The notes: generated by a model from the letters alone, not told the origin. A stretch of DNA of 64,000 bases from Alicyclobacillus sp. SO9 (GCF_016406125.1 NZ_CP066339.1:4092001-4156000); one strand, 5' to 3'. Numbered from the stretch's first letter, positions 25,922-34,972 are shown. Made by a program: numbers and translations.

Positions 25922-27112
25922 ATGAATGAGACCCTACAAGTGTTCTTATTAATACTGGCCGCGTCCTTTATCTTTAGCACCCTCGTAAGTCGAATTCCAC
26001 TCTTGCGTATTCCTTCAGCCATCGGTTATCTGCTGTTCGGCATACTGCTGCATGTTGACGTGATTACGCTATCCGGGGACGAGATGCGTTGGATCGATCA
26101 ACTGGGTGATTTCGGCCTACTCTTTTTAATGTTCCTGTCGGGATTGGAAGTAGACGTTTCCCTGCTGCAACCGCAACTGTGGAGGAAACGAGGGCCGGGA
26201 CCAAACCCTGTATATCTAAGTATCTCCATTTTTACATCAACCATGCTCATCAGTTTTCTATTTTCGCAAATTTTAGTCTTTGCAGGACTGGGGCCTGCTC
26301 ACCCGTATATGCTGACCTTATTATTTGCAACCACGTCAATGGGCGTGATACTACCCATTTTAGAAGAAAATGGAACACTCCAAAGTACATATGGACAGAC
26401 TCTGCTTCTTGCATCCCTTATGGCCGACCTGTCGACCATGCTGTTGGTATCCCTGTTCGTCAGTGTTCGTTCATCTGGCCAGGTAAGTGATTTTTTGTTT
26501 GCTCTATCAATTATCCCAATTGCTCTGGCTGTGTACTTTACTGCAAACTGGAGTCGCGGATTCCCAGTGGTCCGCGCACTGTTTCCAGACATTCAATCTC
26601 GAATGAGGGCTGTTATAGCTCTCATTAGCGCATTTTGTGCTTTAGCAGAGTTCACCGGTTCCGAACCAATCCTAGGCAGTTTTTTAGTTGGAATTCTGGT
26701 TTCTGCATTGCCGTTTGCCTTTAAAAAACGGATTAAAGATTACAGCCATGGCGTGGGCTACGGATTCTTCGTACCCGTATTCTTTATTTCCGTGGGCCTG
26801 AATTTTCATTTCGACAGTTTTCGCAATCCTGAAACCTGGATGTGGATAGTATTGCTCCTCGGGGTGGCATTCGTTGTCAAAATCATTCCTAGTTGGCAAT
26901 TGCGAAAACACTTCGGAGCGCGCGGAGCGTTGGCGGGCGGGTTCCTGCTATCCGCCCGCCTGAGTCTTATTGTCGCCGCAGCAGACATTGGCGTACGAAT
27001 TGGAACGCTGCCCGCATTTCTTGGCGGAGCTATCATCATTGTGGCCGTTCTGACCTGCTTGATTGCGCCGATTCTGTTCGTAGCTTTGGCACCTAGTCCT
27101 TTAGGCGATTGA
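25922..27112 (+). CDS. Cation/proton antiporter, CPA2 type
   Basis: 396 aa with about 12 membrane segments. IPSAIGYLLFGILL near residue 32, DFGLLFLMFLSGLEVDVSLL, and the GSFLVGILVSALPFAF and ARLSLIVAAADIGV segments are the pattern of Na+(K+)/H+ exchanger domains. No C-terminal nucleotide-binding (TrkA-N) domain is present. ATG 25922 follows AGGAGG. The 3' end overlaps yerC on the opposite strand by 20 bp. Confidence 0.88.
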   Translation: MNETLQVFLLILAASFIFSTLVSRIPLLRIPSAIGYLLFGILLHVDVITLSGDEMRWIDQLGDFGLLFLMFLSGLEVDVSLLQPQLWRKRGPGPNPVYLSISIFTSTMLISFLFSQILVFAGLGPAHPYMLTLLFATTSMGVILPILEENGTLQSTYGQTLLLASLMADLSTMLLVSLFVSVRSSGQVSDFLFALSIIPIALAVYFTANWSRGFPVVRALFPDIQSRMRAVIALISAFCALAEFTGSEPILGSFLVGILVSALPFAFKKRIKDYSHGVGYGFFVPVFFISVGLNFHFDSFRNPETWMWIVLLLGVAFVVKIIPSWQLRKHFGARGALAGGFLLSARLSLIVAAADIGVRIGTLPAFLGGAIIIVAVLTCLIAPILFVALAPSPLGD

Positions 27113-27392
27113 GAACCAAGGAATACCCGTCTGCACCGTAGTGGAGACAGCGTTTCACTCGGCTGATGGTAGCAGTACTCGCTCCCGTTTCTACTTCTAT
27201 TTGGTGATAAGTATTGCCGTCCTCCAGCATTTTTGCTACTTGGAGACGTTGCGCCATGGACTTTATCTCACCAATTGTGCAGATGTCGTCGAAAAAACTG
27301 TAGCATTCCTCTACACTCTTTAGCGTCAACAATGCCTCAAATAACTGCGTCGTTTCAGGGTCCTTGATTTTATCCAGCGGCAATGCTTTCAC
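27093..27392 (-). CDS. YerC/YecD-family TrpR-like DNA-binding protein
   Basis: 99 aa. TLKSVEECYSFFDDICTIGE followed by IKSMAQRLQVAKML and YHQIEVETGASTATISRVKR (helix-turn-helix) match the YerC/YecD family related to TrpR. The DNA target is not known. GTG 27392 is possible, but TTG 27383 is better spaced from AAAGGG. Convergent overlap with the antiporter gene is 20 bp. Confidence 0.85.
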   Translation of the reverse strand: MKALPLDKIKDPETTQLFEALLTLKSVEECYSFFDDICTIGEIKSMAQRLQVAKMLEDGNTYHQIEVETGASTATISRVKRCLHYGADGYSLVLNRLKD

Positions 27393-27523
27393 CCTTTACA
27401 GTATTAAACTAATTGCAAATCCATCGTAGCACACTCAAACGAACCTGGAAACATAAAGTTCTCATCATGGGTACGACATTACAAAACCAGGGAACAAACC
27501 ATGACAGTTGTTAGCAAACTTTC

Positions 27524-28909
27524 TCAGTGCAGTTCGAGCATTAACTCTTCCGGGTGTTCAATCAGGTTTTTCACGTGGTTCAAGAAGCGAACGGACATGG
27601 CACCGTCAATCACGCGGTGGTCAAAGGAAAGAGACAGTGTCATGATATCCCGAATTACGATGTCGTCTCCGCGCACCACAGGCTTGCGTTGAATCGGGTG
27701 TGTTCCGATAATGCCGACCTCGGAGTAGTTCAAGATTGGCGTGATAAACAGGCTGCCAATAGGACCCATGTTTGTAATCGAAAAGGTACTCCCTCTCAGG
27801 TCTTCCTGAGCCAATGTGCGATTGTGGACACCTGTTGAAAGCCGATAAATCTCCTCGCCAACCTCACGAATCGACAGTCTGTCAGCATTGCGCACCACAG
27901 GGACAAACAGACCGTCTGGTGTATCCATGGCAATGCCAATATGGTATTCCGGCAACAACACGACTTCTTGCGCTTCATCGTCCAATCTAGCATTAAAGTA
28001 AGGGAAGACCTGCAACGCCGAGACTAAGGCTTTGATAATGAACGGAAGGTAGCTGACTCGTTGACCTTCTTTTTCCAACCGTTCATTCCACCGGTCTCTC
28101 AATTTCACAAGTGACGTCGCTTCGCAGTCATCGAATGCCGTTACATGAGGTGCCGTAAATGCAGACTTTGTCACTCGCTCAGCAGTGGCGCGGCGGACAC
28201 CGCGGAATGGAACTCGTGTAGGTGTGCGTTGGTCTGACGCGTCAGCCGGAGTCAAGCGCTGTTTGCTCGGAGTATGCAAGCGGCGGACGGAATCCTCATC
28301 TGCGCCCACCTGTAGCGCCTTTTCAGACGACCGCTTGCGGGCAGTGGACTTCGCTTGATGTACTACATCCCACAGCAATGCTCCGTTTTCGGAGAGGCTT
28401 CGTTGCGCATCTTGGGAATGAACCAGTGCCTGGTGTTCTTGAATGTAGCGCTCAATATCAGCCCGCTCAATCCGGCCATTGGGGCCCGATCCCGTCACCG
28501 CACTCAAATCAACGGCCATCTCCCGAGCGAACTGCCGAATTCCCGGTGTGGCGTTGACGTGGTCACTGTCAGCTTTTGGGGACGTGTTTTGACTTGCCTC
28601 TTGGGCCGGTTCGTTCTCTCCCCCCTGAGATTTGGAAGACTTTGAAAACAGTTTTCTTTTCCCAAAGGGCACATCTTCATCATCTATAACCACTAACAGT
28701 TCGCCCACTTTCACGAGAGTTCCGGAAGGCGCCTTAATTTCCTGAATGTAACCGGTATTGGGGGCTTGCAATTCGACCAGGGCTTTATCTGTTTGCACTT
28801 CTACCATCGGCTCGTACTGTTGTACCCGTTCCCCCTCCTGAGCCAGCCACCGCACCACTTCGACTTCTGTAATGCCTTCCCCTGTGTCAGGCAAATGAAA
28901 CTCTATCAC
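27524..28909 (-). CDS. Dihydrolipoamide acyltransferase (E2) of a 2-oxoacid dehydrogenase complex
   Basis: 461 aa. Lipoyl domain at 1-78 with the lipoylated Lys in EVQTDKALVELQAP (about K42). An Ala/Ser/Pro-type linker and a peripheral-subunit-binding domain follow near 120-160 (TPGIRQFAREMAVDLSAV, GPNGRIERADIERYI). The catalytic domain ends with SLSFDHRVIDGAMSVRFLNH. It transfers acyl groups to CoA in pyruvate or branched-chain dehydrogenase complexes. GTG 28909 follows GAGAGGTGAGAG. E1 and E3 genes are not adjacent, which is unusual. Pyruvate versus branched-chain specificity cannot be decided. Confidence 0.9.
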   Translation of the reverse strand: MIEFHLPDTGEGITEVEVVRWLAQEGERVQQYEPMVEVQTDKALVELQAPNTGYIQEIKAPSGTLVKVGELLVVIDDEDVPFGKRKLFSKSSKSQGGENEPAQEASQNTSPKADSDHVNATPGIRQFAREMAVDLSAVTGSGPNGRIERADIERYIQEHQALVHSQDAQRSLSENGALLWDVVHQAKSTARKRSSEKALQVGADEDSVRRLHTPSKQRLTPADASDQRTPTRVPFRGVRRATAERVTKSAFTAPHVTAFDDCEATSLVKLRDRWNERLEKEGQRVSYLPFIIKALVSALQVFPYFNARLDDEAQEVVLLPEYHIGIAMDTPDGLFVPVVRNADRLSIREVGEEIYRLSTGVHNRTLAQEDLRGSTFSITNMGPIGSLFITPILNYSEVGIIGTHPIQRKPVVRGDDIVIRDIMTLSLSFDHRVIDGAMSVRFLNHVKNLIEHPEELMLELH

Positions 28910-29194
28910 GGCGCTCTCACCTCTCGTGTGTCTTCTGCTAATAATTCGTTCGTTACTGATACACCATTGCGACTGGTGAAAGCTCACGCAGGCCGCTGCA
29001 GGTGCAGATCTTCTCTATTGTTTCGATGTACACCGTCAACGTCAATACCTGAATACGTTCTTGGAGTCGCCGACTCGGACCGCAGAGACTACAGCCTCAA
29101 GCAACTGTAACCGTTTTCAGGGCTTGGCATTAAAGAAGTCCATCCTATACAGCAAGCGTATGCAACACCAATTATGCAATGCCAGTATTCTGAA

Positions 29195-29380
29195 TTAACG
29201 GTGTAAGGACTCTACCGTATGCATCATATGATGCAGTTCATCCAAACGAACCTCAAACTCAGTTCGTACATCCTCGTCTGCTGTCTTCAACTCATCTTCA
29301 ATGCTTTTCATTCGCCGTTGCAGACTTCGGCTGACTTGACGAATAGCGTCCGCATAGCCAATTTCTTCTTCTGTGGACAC
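29195..29380 (-). CDS. Small acidic coiled-coil protein, unknown
   Basis: 61 aa, almost entirely helical and charged (SLQRRMKSIEDELKTADEDV, then EFEVRLDELHHMMHTVESLHR). GTG 29380 has GGGAGGAG upstream at good spacing, which argues it is real. I recognise no family. It lies alone between the E2 gene and a small XRE gene. The 284-nt gap to the E2 start holds no gene that I can see. Confidence 0.5.
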   Translation of the reverse strand: MSTEEEIGYADAIRQVSRSLQRRMKSIEDELKTADEDVRTEFEVRLDELHHMMHTVESLHR

Positions 29381-29519
29381 GGTGACACTCCTCCCGCCCT
29401 TCGCACTCCTCAGACACGATTACCTGTATTGTACCCAATCAGTCCAAACAATGATAGTTTATCTACGTGCCCTGGCTGAAACGGCTGAGGACCCATTGTA
29501 ATTTTCCCAAGAAGTTCAT

Positions 29520-29729
29520 CTAGTCACCCTGTCCTTCTCCGAGCAGAATACTTAAAGGTACCCCCAGTGCAAGTGCAATCCGTCGCAACTTCGTGACATT
29601 GGAGCCCCGCACTCCAGCCTCAATGGCATAGATATAACTGACGGATACACCTGCTGCAAGAGCCAGTTGCTTTACAGTCATGGCCTGAGACAGTCGTACT
29701 CTTCGAACACGTTCCCCAATTTTATTCAT
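29520..29729 (-). CDS. Small XRE-family regulator
   Basis: 69 aa, a bare helix-turn-helix domain (GERVRRVRLSQAMTVKQLAL, AAGVSVSYIYAIEAGVRG). There is no effector domain. ATG 29729. The upstream region carries two copies of TATWGTAGAAA 50 bp apart flanking the likely -10, suggesting autoregulation. Its target beyond itself is unknown. Confidence 0.8.
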   Translation of the reverse strand: MNKIGERVRRVRLSQAMTVKQLALAAGVSVSYIYAIEAGVRGSNVTKLRRIALALGVPLSILLGEGQGD

Positions 29730-29759
29730 ACTTAATCCGCACCACTCTTCCTTTTCCTC

Positions 29760-29820
29760 TATAGTAGAAATTATAGCGGAAAGGGAGTGATTTTTCGACT
29801 TTGTTTCCTTATTGTAGAAA
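29760..29820 (-). promoter_or_regulatory. Direct repeats around the promoter of the small XRE gene
   Basis: TATAGTAGAAA (29760-29770) and TATTGTAGAAA (29810-29820) are the plus-strand readings of two near-identical 11-mers exactly 50 bp apart. A TATAAT -10 for the minus-strand gene lies at 29770-29775, directly abutting the first copy. This fits a two-site operator, possibly for the XRE protein itself. Confidence 0.5.
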
Positions 29821-29901
29821 AAATAAAGCGCTTAGGGAAATTTTGTAATCCAATGACCATTGAACTACAAGTTTATCTACTTTAAAGCAATAGGCTGTGC
29901 T

Positions 29902-30618
29902 TTATAGACTGGTGAATCCAGTAACTTGCTGAATCCAGATGGTGAGCCATTTAATTTCATTTGTTACGAGCAGAAGTCCCATAACAACAAGCAGCCAGCC
30001 GCCGACTCTAGACACGACTTCCGTATATTTCAGTAGCGGTCGGATTGAGACCAAAGTGACTGCAAAAACCAGAAACGGAACAGAGAATCCGAGTGCATAG
30101 GCCACCATGTACCACGTTCCAATTGAGGGATTCGCCATTACGAGGGCTAAGACAGACCCTAAAATGGGGCCAATGCAGGGTGTCCAACCTGCTGCAAAGA
30201 TAACACCAACCCCAACCGAACCGAGGTATCCTAAAGGTTTATTGACCGGAAAGCGTATTCGACGTTCCTTCATCAACCAACTGCTCTTAATGATGCCAGC
30301 CATAAAAAGACCCATTATGACGACCAAGACACCGCCGACGATGCGGATTGAGGATTGGTACTGTCGCAACAGACTCCCGACTTCCGTCGCGCCCCAGCCT
30401 AACAAAACAAACAGCATGCTTAAACCGATAACGAACGCGAAAGCATGTGTCAATGCTCTTACACGCACTGGCCGTGTTACATTACCGCTTTTTATATCCT
30501 GAAAGGATATCCCGGATATATAGCCTAGATACGATGGAAACAGGGGGAGCGTACATGGAGACACAAACGATAATACGCCAGCTCCAAACGCTACCCAGAC
30601 AGAAAGTCCTGCAGTCAA
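29902..30618 (-). CDS. ccdA: Cytochrome c biogenesis/thiol transporter CcdA
   Basis: 238 aa with six or more membrane segments. The two redox Cys motifs SFVSPCTLPLFPSYLGY and GWTPCIGPILGS are present. CcdA passes electrons from cytosolic thioredoxin to extracytoplasmic thioredoxin-like proteins, for cytochrome c maturation or spore development. TTG 30618 follows GGGAGGAGAC. It lies 103 nt downstream of the histidine kinase on the same strand and may be part of that transcript. Confidence 0.93.
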   Translation of the reverse strand: MTAGLSVWVAFGAGVLSFVSPCTLPLFPSYLGYISGISFQDIKSGNVTRPVRVRALTHAFAFVIGLSMLFVLLGWGATEVGSLLRQYQSSIRIVGGVLVVIMGLFMAGIIKSSWLMKERRIRFPVNKPLGYLGSVGVGVIFAAGWTPCIGPILGSVLALVMANPSIGTWYMVAYALGFSVPFLVFAVTLVSIRPLLKYTEVVSRVGGWLLVVMGLLLVTNEIKWLTIWIQQVTGFTSL

Positions 30619-30721
30619 TGAAGTCTCCTCCCATCACCAGGCCGGAAAATACCCTTGCCTGTATGGTTTACATGCTCCACCATAGCAGATTGTGTTGCAT
30701 CGAGAAAGGGGCATGCAACTT

Positions 30722-32071
30722 TTAGTGTGATGGTTTTATCAGCCGCTTGCCCCGATTCGCCTCTGCTTCAACAGGAAGTATGATGCGAAAAGTGGTTCCC
30801 TTATTCTTCTCACTTTTTACGGAAATCTGTCCATGATGTGCTTGTACAATCCACGCCCCTATTGCCAAGCCAATGCCGCTGCCTGCGCTTTGCATCTCAG
30901 CAGATGAGGACCGGTAAAAGCGGTCGAATATGTGGGGAAGGTCGGATTCGTCAATTCCGATGCCCGTATCTTTGACTTTTATCATGACATCGTGGCGGAA
31001 CTTCTGAAGTTCAACGACCACTTCTCCGCGCGCAGGAGTGTATTTAAGCGCGTTGTCCAGTAGGATGGTGAGCAACTGGCGAATTCGGCGTTCATCACCA
31101 AAAACCATGACTCTACCTGAAGAATTTTCGACAATGAGTTCAATGTTTTTTCTTACCGCAACGGACCGTAATCCTCGAACGGTCTCTTGGACTAAAGCTT
31201 CTAACTGCACTTGCTTCAAGTTCAGTTCAGTTGCTCCCGACTCCATTCTCGCAAGCGTCGACAAATCGCTAATCAGGCCTGTGATATAATCTGTTTCTTG
31301 AATGCTTTCTTGAAGCGCCTGTTGAACCGATTTCAGGTTTTCGTCCGACTGCGCAAGTTCAAGTGTACCGTGCAGAATGGTAAGCGGTGTACGCAATTCG
31401 TGCGCCGCATCATTGACAAAATTGCGCTGTCTCGTGAGTGCAGAGCGAATCGGGTTCAGTGACCACCGTGCCAGTATATAAGTGAGAGGATAAAGCAAAA
31501 TAATGCTCCCCAGTCCCAAGTACAAATCAATTCGCCCCAGGGTTTCAATGGTCTCATCAACAATATGGATAGAACGAATACTAACCATGGTTCCTAAGCG
31601 TCCTTGACTCGTGTACACTGGTCTGGCACCCAACAAAACGGGTACCTTTTTAATGGAACCTGCCATCCACACATGTCCACTGGAATGTAAGGAACGATTT
31701 AAAATTTTGTCGACTAGGGGTTTTAATGAACCCGTCGCATTGGTAACACTTAAATCTTTCACCATGACACGCCCATTTGCGGCAATCATCCAAGTTGCTA
31801 TCATTTCCGGTGAATGCTCAATCTTTGCGCGAACACGCTTGTCTTCCACATTGTCCGGAGCCAGTATTTTCTTTGCTTCAGGTAATTTTTGTACCCATTC
31901 CGCCTGTATTGATTGATACATGGGAGCCATCACCGATCGCTTTAAAATCACATAGGTGACACCCATAACCAGGCTTTCAAAACCAAGAAAGGCAATCATA
32001 TAGAACACAATCAGTCGAATTTGAATTCGACGCAAAAGTTTCCTCTCGCTCAGTGCCAAGCTTTTCTTCAT
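30722..32071 (-). CDS. Sensor histidine kinase
   Basis: 449 aa. Membrane segment at about 20-42, an extracytoplasmic sensor region, and a second membrane segment near 185-205. HisKA follows with the phosphorylated His in NDAAHELRTPLTIL. The HATPase domain has LTILLDNALKYTP (N box), VKDTGIGIDESDLPHIFDRF (G1/F) and GSGIGLAIGAWIVQAHHG (G2). ATG 32071 overlaps the ancestral stop of the response regulator gene as ATGA, indicating a coupled pair. The signal is unknown; the PepSY-like secreted protein two genes upstream is a candidate accessory. Confidence 0.93.
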   Translation of the reverse strand: MKKSLALSERKLLRRIQIRLIVFYMIAFLGFESLVMGVTYVILKRSVMAPMYQSIQAEWVQKLPEAKKILAPDNVEDKRVRAKIEHSPEMIATWMIAANGRVMVKDLSVTNATGSLKPLVDKILNRSLHSSGHVWMAGSIKKVPVLLGARPVYTSQGRLGTMVSIRSIHIVDETIETLGRIDLYLGLGSIILLYPLTYILARWSLNPIRSALTRQRNFVNDAAHELRTPLTILHGTLELAQSDENLKSVQQALQESIQETDYITGLISDLSTLARMESGATELNLKQVQLEALVQETVRGLRSVAVRKNIELIVENSSGRVMVFGDERRIRQLLTILLDNALKYTPARGEVVVELQKFRHDVMIKVKDTGIGIDESDLPHIFDRFYRSSSAEMQSAGSGIGLAIGAWIVQAHHGQISVKSEKNKGTTFRIILPVEAEANRGKRLIKPSH

Positions 32072-32741
32072 GATTTCATCATATACCCCATCCCCCGCAC
32101 GGTCTTTATCAGGGATTTATCTTTTTTGTACTTCCTAATTTTTGCCTCAGTCTGGCGATAACAGACTCCACCACATTGGCAACCGGGTCAGAATCAGTTG
32201 ACCAAACTCTGTCCAAAATCAGTTCCCTTGTCAGAACACGGTTGACATTTCTCATGAGCAGTTCCAACAGTGCGAACTCTCTGCGGGTCAGGTTCAAATC
32301 TTCCCCCGCTTGTTTGACAACAAACTTTCCTGGATAGAGTTCTATATCGCGCACCTTAAGCACGGTCGTATCTTCATAGTCAGGAGGCCTTCTGCCCAAA
32401 GCAGCTATTCTAGCTTTCAGTTCGTCAAACGAAAACGGTTTGGTGAGATAATCATCCGCGCCTGCTGACAACCCCGTGACTTTATCGTCAATGCTATCTC
32501 GCGCTGTCAACATAATGATGGGGACAACCAGTTGTGCAGACCGAATTCGTTTGCACAGAGTTACCCCGTCTTCGTCCGGAAGTTTCACGTCCAACACAAC
32601 CAAATCATAGTAGCCGTCTGTTAGTAACTTCCAGCCATTTCCGGCTGTATGGGCCACATCAACAACGTGGCCCATATTGCCAAGTCCTTTATTTAAGAGA
32701 GAAGCAATTTTTCTGTCATCTTCAATAACCAACAACTTCAC
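32068..32741 (-). CDS. OmpR-family response regulator with -1 frameshift near the 3' end
   Basis: Receiver domain with phospho-acceptor Asp about residue 51 (LVVLDVKLPDEDG) and TKPFSF Lys near 101, then a winged-helix domain (NLTRREFALLELLMRN). GTG 32741 follows GAGGGGGCG. In the zero frame translation stops at 32109, after LRQKLGSTKKINP, which removes the C-terminal wing. A -1 shift at A AAA AAG (A-run 32122-32127 on this strand) continues as KDKSLIKTVRGMGYMMKS and stops at 32068, overlapping the kinase start. The extended form is the normal family ending. The cause may be programmed frameshifting, slippage, mutation or a homopolymer sequencing error. Confidence 0.88.
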
Positions 32742-32898
32742 ACGGGTTCGCCCCCTCATTTCGCAAGTCTCGATGTCTCTAAAGTGGATGCCTAGTGTAG
32801 TTGTCATCGGTATCCACAATCATACCACGAGAACATCGAAATCTGGCCCGGGAAACGGTGTGAAGCTTATTATTCATAAACCTAGTGCAACGAGGCAC

Positions 32899-33303
32899 CT
32901 ACGCCAAATGGATTTTCTTCATGACCGAGTAGTCGTGCTTCGACACTGTTACAAGCCATTGCTCTTTGGGCTTTGTCACGTAGACTTTCCATACACTGTG
33001 GCCACCTACCGTATCCGTGGCCAGCTTATTGACACGTCCGCCGCCAACAGCTTGAGTAGCGACGACCCCCGCCTGTCGGATGTGATAAGTCAACATCGCA
33101 CTACGGTTAGACTTGTACGACGCTGTAGGATTGTTGACCGCAATTGGAGCATCATTGGGCAAGGAGACAGCAGAGGGACTGCGAGGTACGCCGGATGCTC
33201 CGGCTTGTAACTGTGCAGATGAAGACAGCAGCAACATAGGGCTGACCGCACCTAGCAAAACTGCTCCTGCAGCACCGACCAACCAACCTAAATGTCTTTC
33301 CAT
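32899..33303 (-). CDS. Secreted PepSY-like protein
   Basis: 134 aa. An N-terminal signal or anchor (GWLVGAAGAVLLGAVSPMLL) is followed by a Ser/Pro/Ala-rich linker. A C-terminal segment (VWKVYVTKPKEQWLVTVSKH) has the strand pattern of PepSY domains. ATG 33303 follows AGGAGGG. It heads the operon with the response regulator and kinase, so it could modulate the sensor from outside the membrane. The domain call is by pattern only. Confidence 0.6.
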   Translation of the reverse strand: MERHLGWLVGAAGAVLLGAVSPMLLLSSSAQLQAGASGVPRSPSAVSLPNDAPIAVNNPTASYKSNRSAMLTYHIRQAGVVATQAVGGGRVNKLATDTVGGHSVWKVYVTKPKEQWLVTVSKHDYSVMKKIHLA

Positions 33304-33341
33304 TTACCATCCCTCCTAGCGTTGAATGACATCACTATAAC

Positions 33342-33364
33342 CAGAAAAGATGACAGAAAGATGA
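33342..33364 (-). promoter_or_regulatory. Tandem repeats upstream of the PepSY/RR/HK operon
   Basis: Plus-strand CAGAAAAGATGA (33342-33353) and CAGAAAGATGA (33354-33364) are tandem near-copies at roughly one helical turn. They lie immediately upstream of a TATAGT -10-like element for the minus-strand operon and over its -35 region. OmpR-type regulators usually bind such direct repeats, so autoregulation is likely. Confidence 0.55.
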
Positions 33365-33432
33365 TAATAATGGATTCCACGTTTGTGTAAACAACTGAGA
33401 AATCGCTATAATTAAGGAGGGGGGTTAGGGGC

Positions 33433-33840
33433 ATGTCCATTGGCGAGAAAATAGCAGCATTGCGTAAGCAGAACGGATATACTCTACAAAAGCTTCAAGA
33501 GTTAACAGGGATTTCTCTGAGTCACTTATCAGCAATGGAGAACGGCGTACGTCCCAACCCTTCGTTCCACTACATGGAACGCCTTGCTAAAGTGTTCCAT
33601 GTGCCCTTGACCTATTTCAGTGACGAATTACATGACCCTGAAGTCATCTTGGTTGCGGAGCGCCTGCAAGAACTCTATGACAAGGAGACACGAGAGTTCC
33701 TGATTTCCGAGTCTTCACGTCCGTACCTGGCACTGGTTAAAGAACTGGCGAGGAATCAGGAGACACGCAATCCCCCTGAAATTTTAGAGGCTATTGTTCA
33801 ATTCCTCCGAAAACAAGCTGCTGACAAGGCAGATACGTAA
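33433..33840 (+). CDS. XRE-family regulator
   Basis: 135 aa. N-terminal XRE domain (GEKIAALRKQNGYTLQKLQE, TGISLSHLSAMENGVRPNPS) and a helical C-terminal part (LVAERLQELYDKETREFLIS) without a recognised ligand domain. ATG 33433 follows AAGGAGGGGGG. It is divergent from the PepSY/RR/HK operon. Its target is unknown. Confidence 0.85.
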   Translation: MSIGEKIAALRKQNGYTLQKLQELTGISLSHLSAMENGVRPNPSFHYMERLAKVFHVPLTYFSDELHDPEVILVAERLQELYDKETREFLISESSRPYLALVKELARNQETRNPPEILEAIVQFLRKQAADKADT

Positions 33841-33931
33841 GTGCTTTAGAGAGACACCCGATACAACCGAGACAACCAAATGCCAGACGACCAACTAGCA
33901 TGATTGCAAATTAGGCATCACATGGAACGAA

Positions 33932-34972
33932 TCAGTCTTTGGCAGGCGGAATGCTTACATGGGAGTTGTCATAGTCATCTGCAGTGACAGCATCCTGTGC
34001 CAGCGCCTCCCAGTCTACTTCTTGCGCGCGCAGTGATTGCTCAACGACTGAATAGCGCCCGTCGTCATTTTCCTTTAACGTAACGTAAGCGGCAAACGGA
34101 AGTGTTTTTCGAAAGCGAAAAGTTGCATCAGCCAACGATATGCGAATCTGTCCATCCTCCACCGTTTGTGCCCATACAAGGTGGCGAGCAAACCAGTGAA
34201 AAACGGATCCTACTCTAGTGAAACGAACAGCAAACAGCAAGGCCTTTTCATCGCGGTCTTTCCATCTCCAGTGAATCTCACGACTTAGTTCTCCCGAAAA
34301 GCTCACTTTTCCACCCATCAGCTCCCGCTCACTTTCAGCGACAAAACTCCACCACCACGGAAGCGGACCGGGAATTGTACTAACAGCCCAGTTGGAGGGA
34401 AACTGCTTGCGAACTTTTTCATGGACAAGCGCCGCCTGAATACTCCGCACTGCAAGATACACCAAGACCAGACTCCCAAAGAAAAAGACAGAGCGAGCGG
34501 CTGACCAAACATGAGTCAGTACGAGTATCCAGCCAAGGAAACCACTCACAACCATCACCGCGTCAACAATAAACAGTGCGTCCAACGCCCATCTTCGTTT
34601 TGAGAACGGCCACAACGCTTGAGTTCCATATGCTGTAAGGACATCTAATCCTACGTGAATAACAACACCAGCAAACGCCACAAGGTAAAATACCCCAAAC
34701 TGACGCGGCCACCAAATAGAAAGTATAAGTGCAATCATCAGAGGCCATATGAACCACGCTGGCACACTGTGAGACAAAGCCCGGTGCTGCCGCAGATATG
34801 AGACAGGCCCCCTTGCCAAGCGTACAGCATAGTCAAAATCCGGCGCTTCAGAGCCAACAATGGCCGCAATGCATACGCCTGCAGCCACACTCGTGTGCAC
34901 CTCGGAACCCGCTAACGCAATCCACGTTCCGTAAATGCCCAGCCCCCATAATCCGTGTGTCACATTATCCAA
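33932..34972 (-). CDS. YfhP/YdjM-like membrane-bound metal-dependent hydrolase
   Basis: 346 aa. The N-terminal motif MDNVTHGLWGLGIY, GSEAPDFDYAVRL and the RALSHSVPAWFIWP segment, with a later VIHVGLDVLTAYGTQALWPF, match the inner-membrane metal-dependent hydrolase family (YfhP of Bacillus). About six membrane segments precede a soluble C-terminal half. The substrate is unknown. The start TTG 34972 follows GGGGGA. zur lies upstream on the same strand. Confidence 0.88.
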   Translation of the reverse strand: MDNVTHGLWGLGIYGTWIALAGSEVHTSVAAGVCIAAIVGSEAPDFDYAVRLARGPVSYLRQHRALSHSVPAWFIWPLMIALILSIWWPRQFGVFYLVAFAGVVIHVGLDVLTAYGTQALWPFSKRRWALDALFIVDAVMVVSGFLGWILVLTHVWSAARSVFFFGSLVLVYLAVRSIQAALVHEKVRKQFPSNWAVSTIPGPLPWWWSFVAESERELMGGKVSFSGELSREIHWRWKDRDEKALLFAVRFTRVGSVFHWFARHLVWAQTVEDGQIRISLADATFRFRKTLPFAAYVTLKENDDGRYSVVEQSLRAQEVDWEALAQDAVTADDYDNSHVSIPPAKD

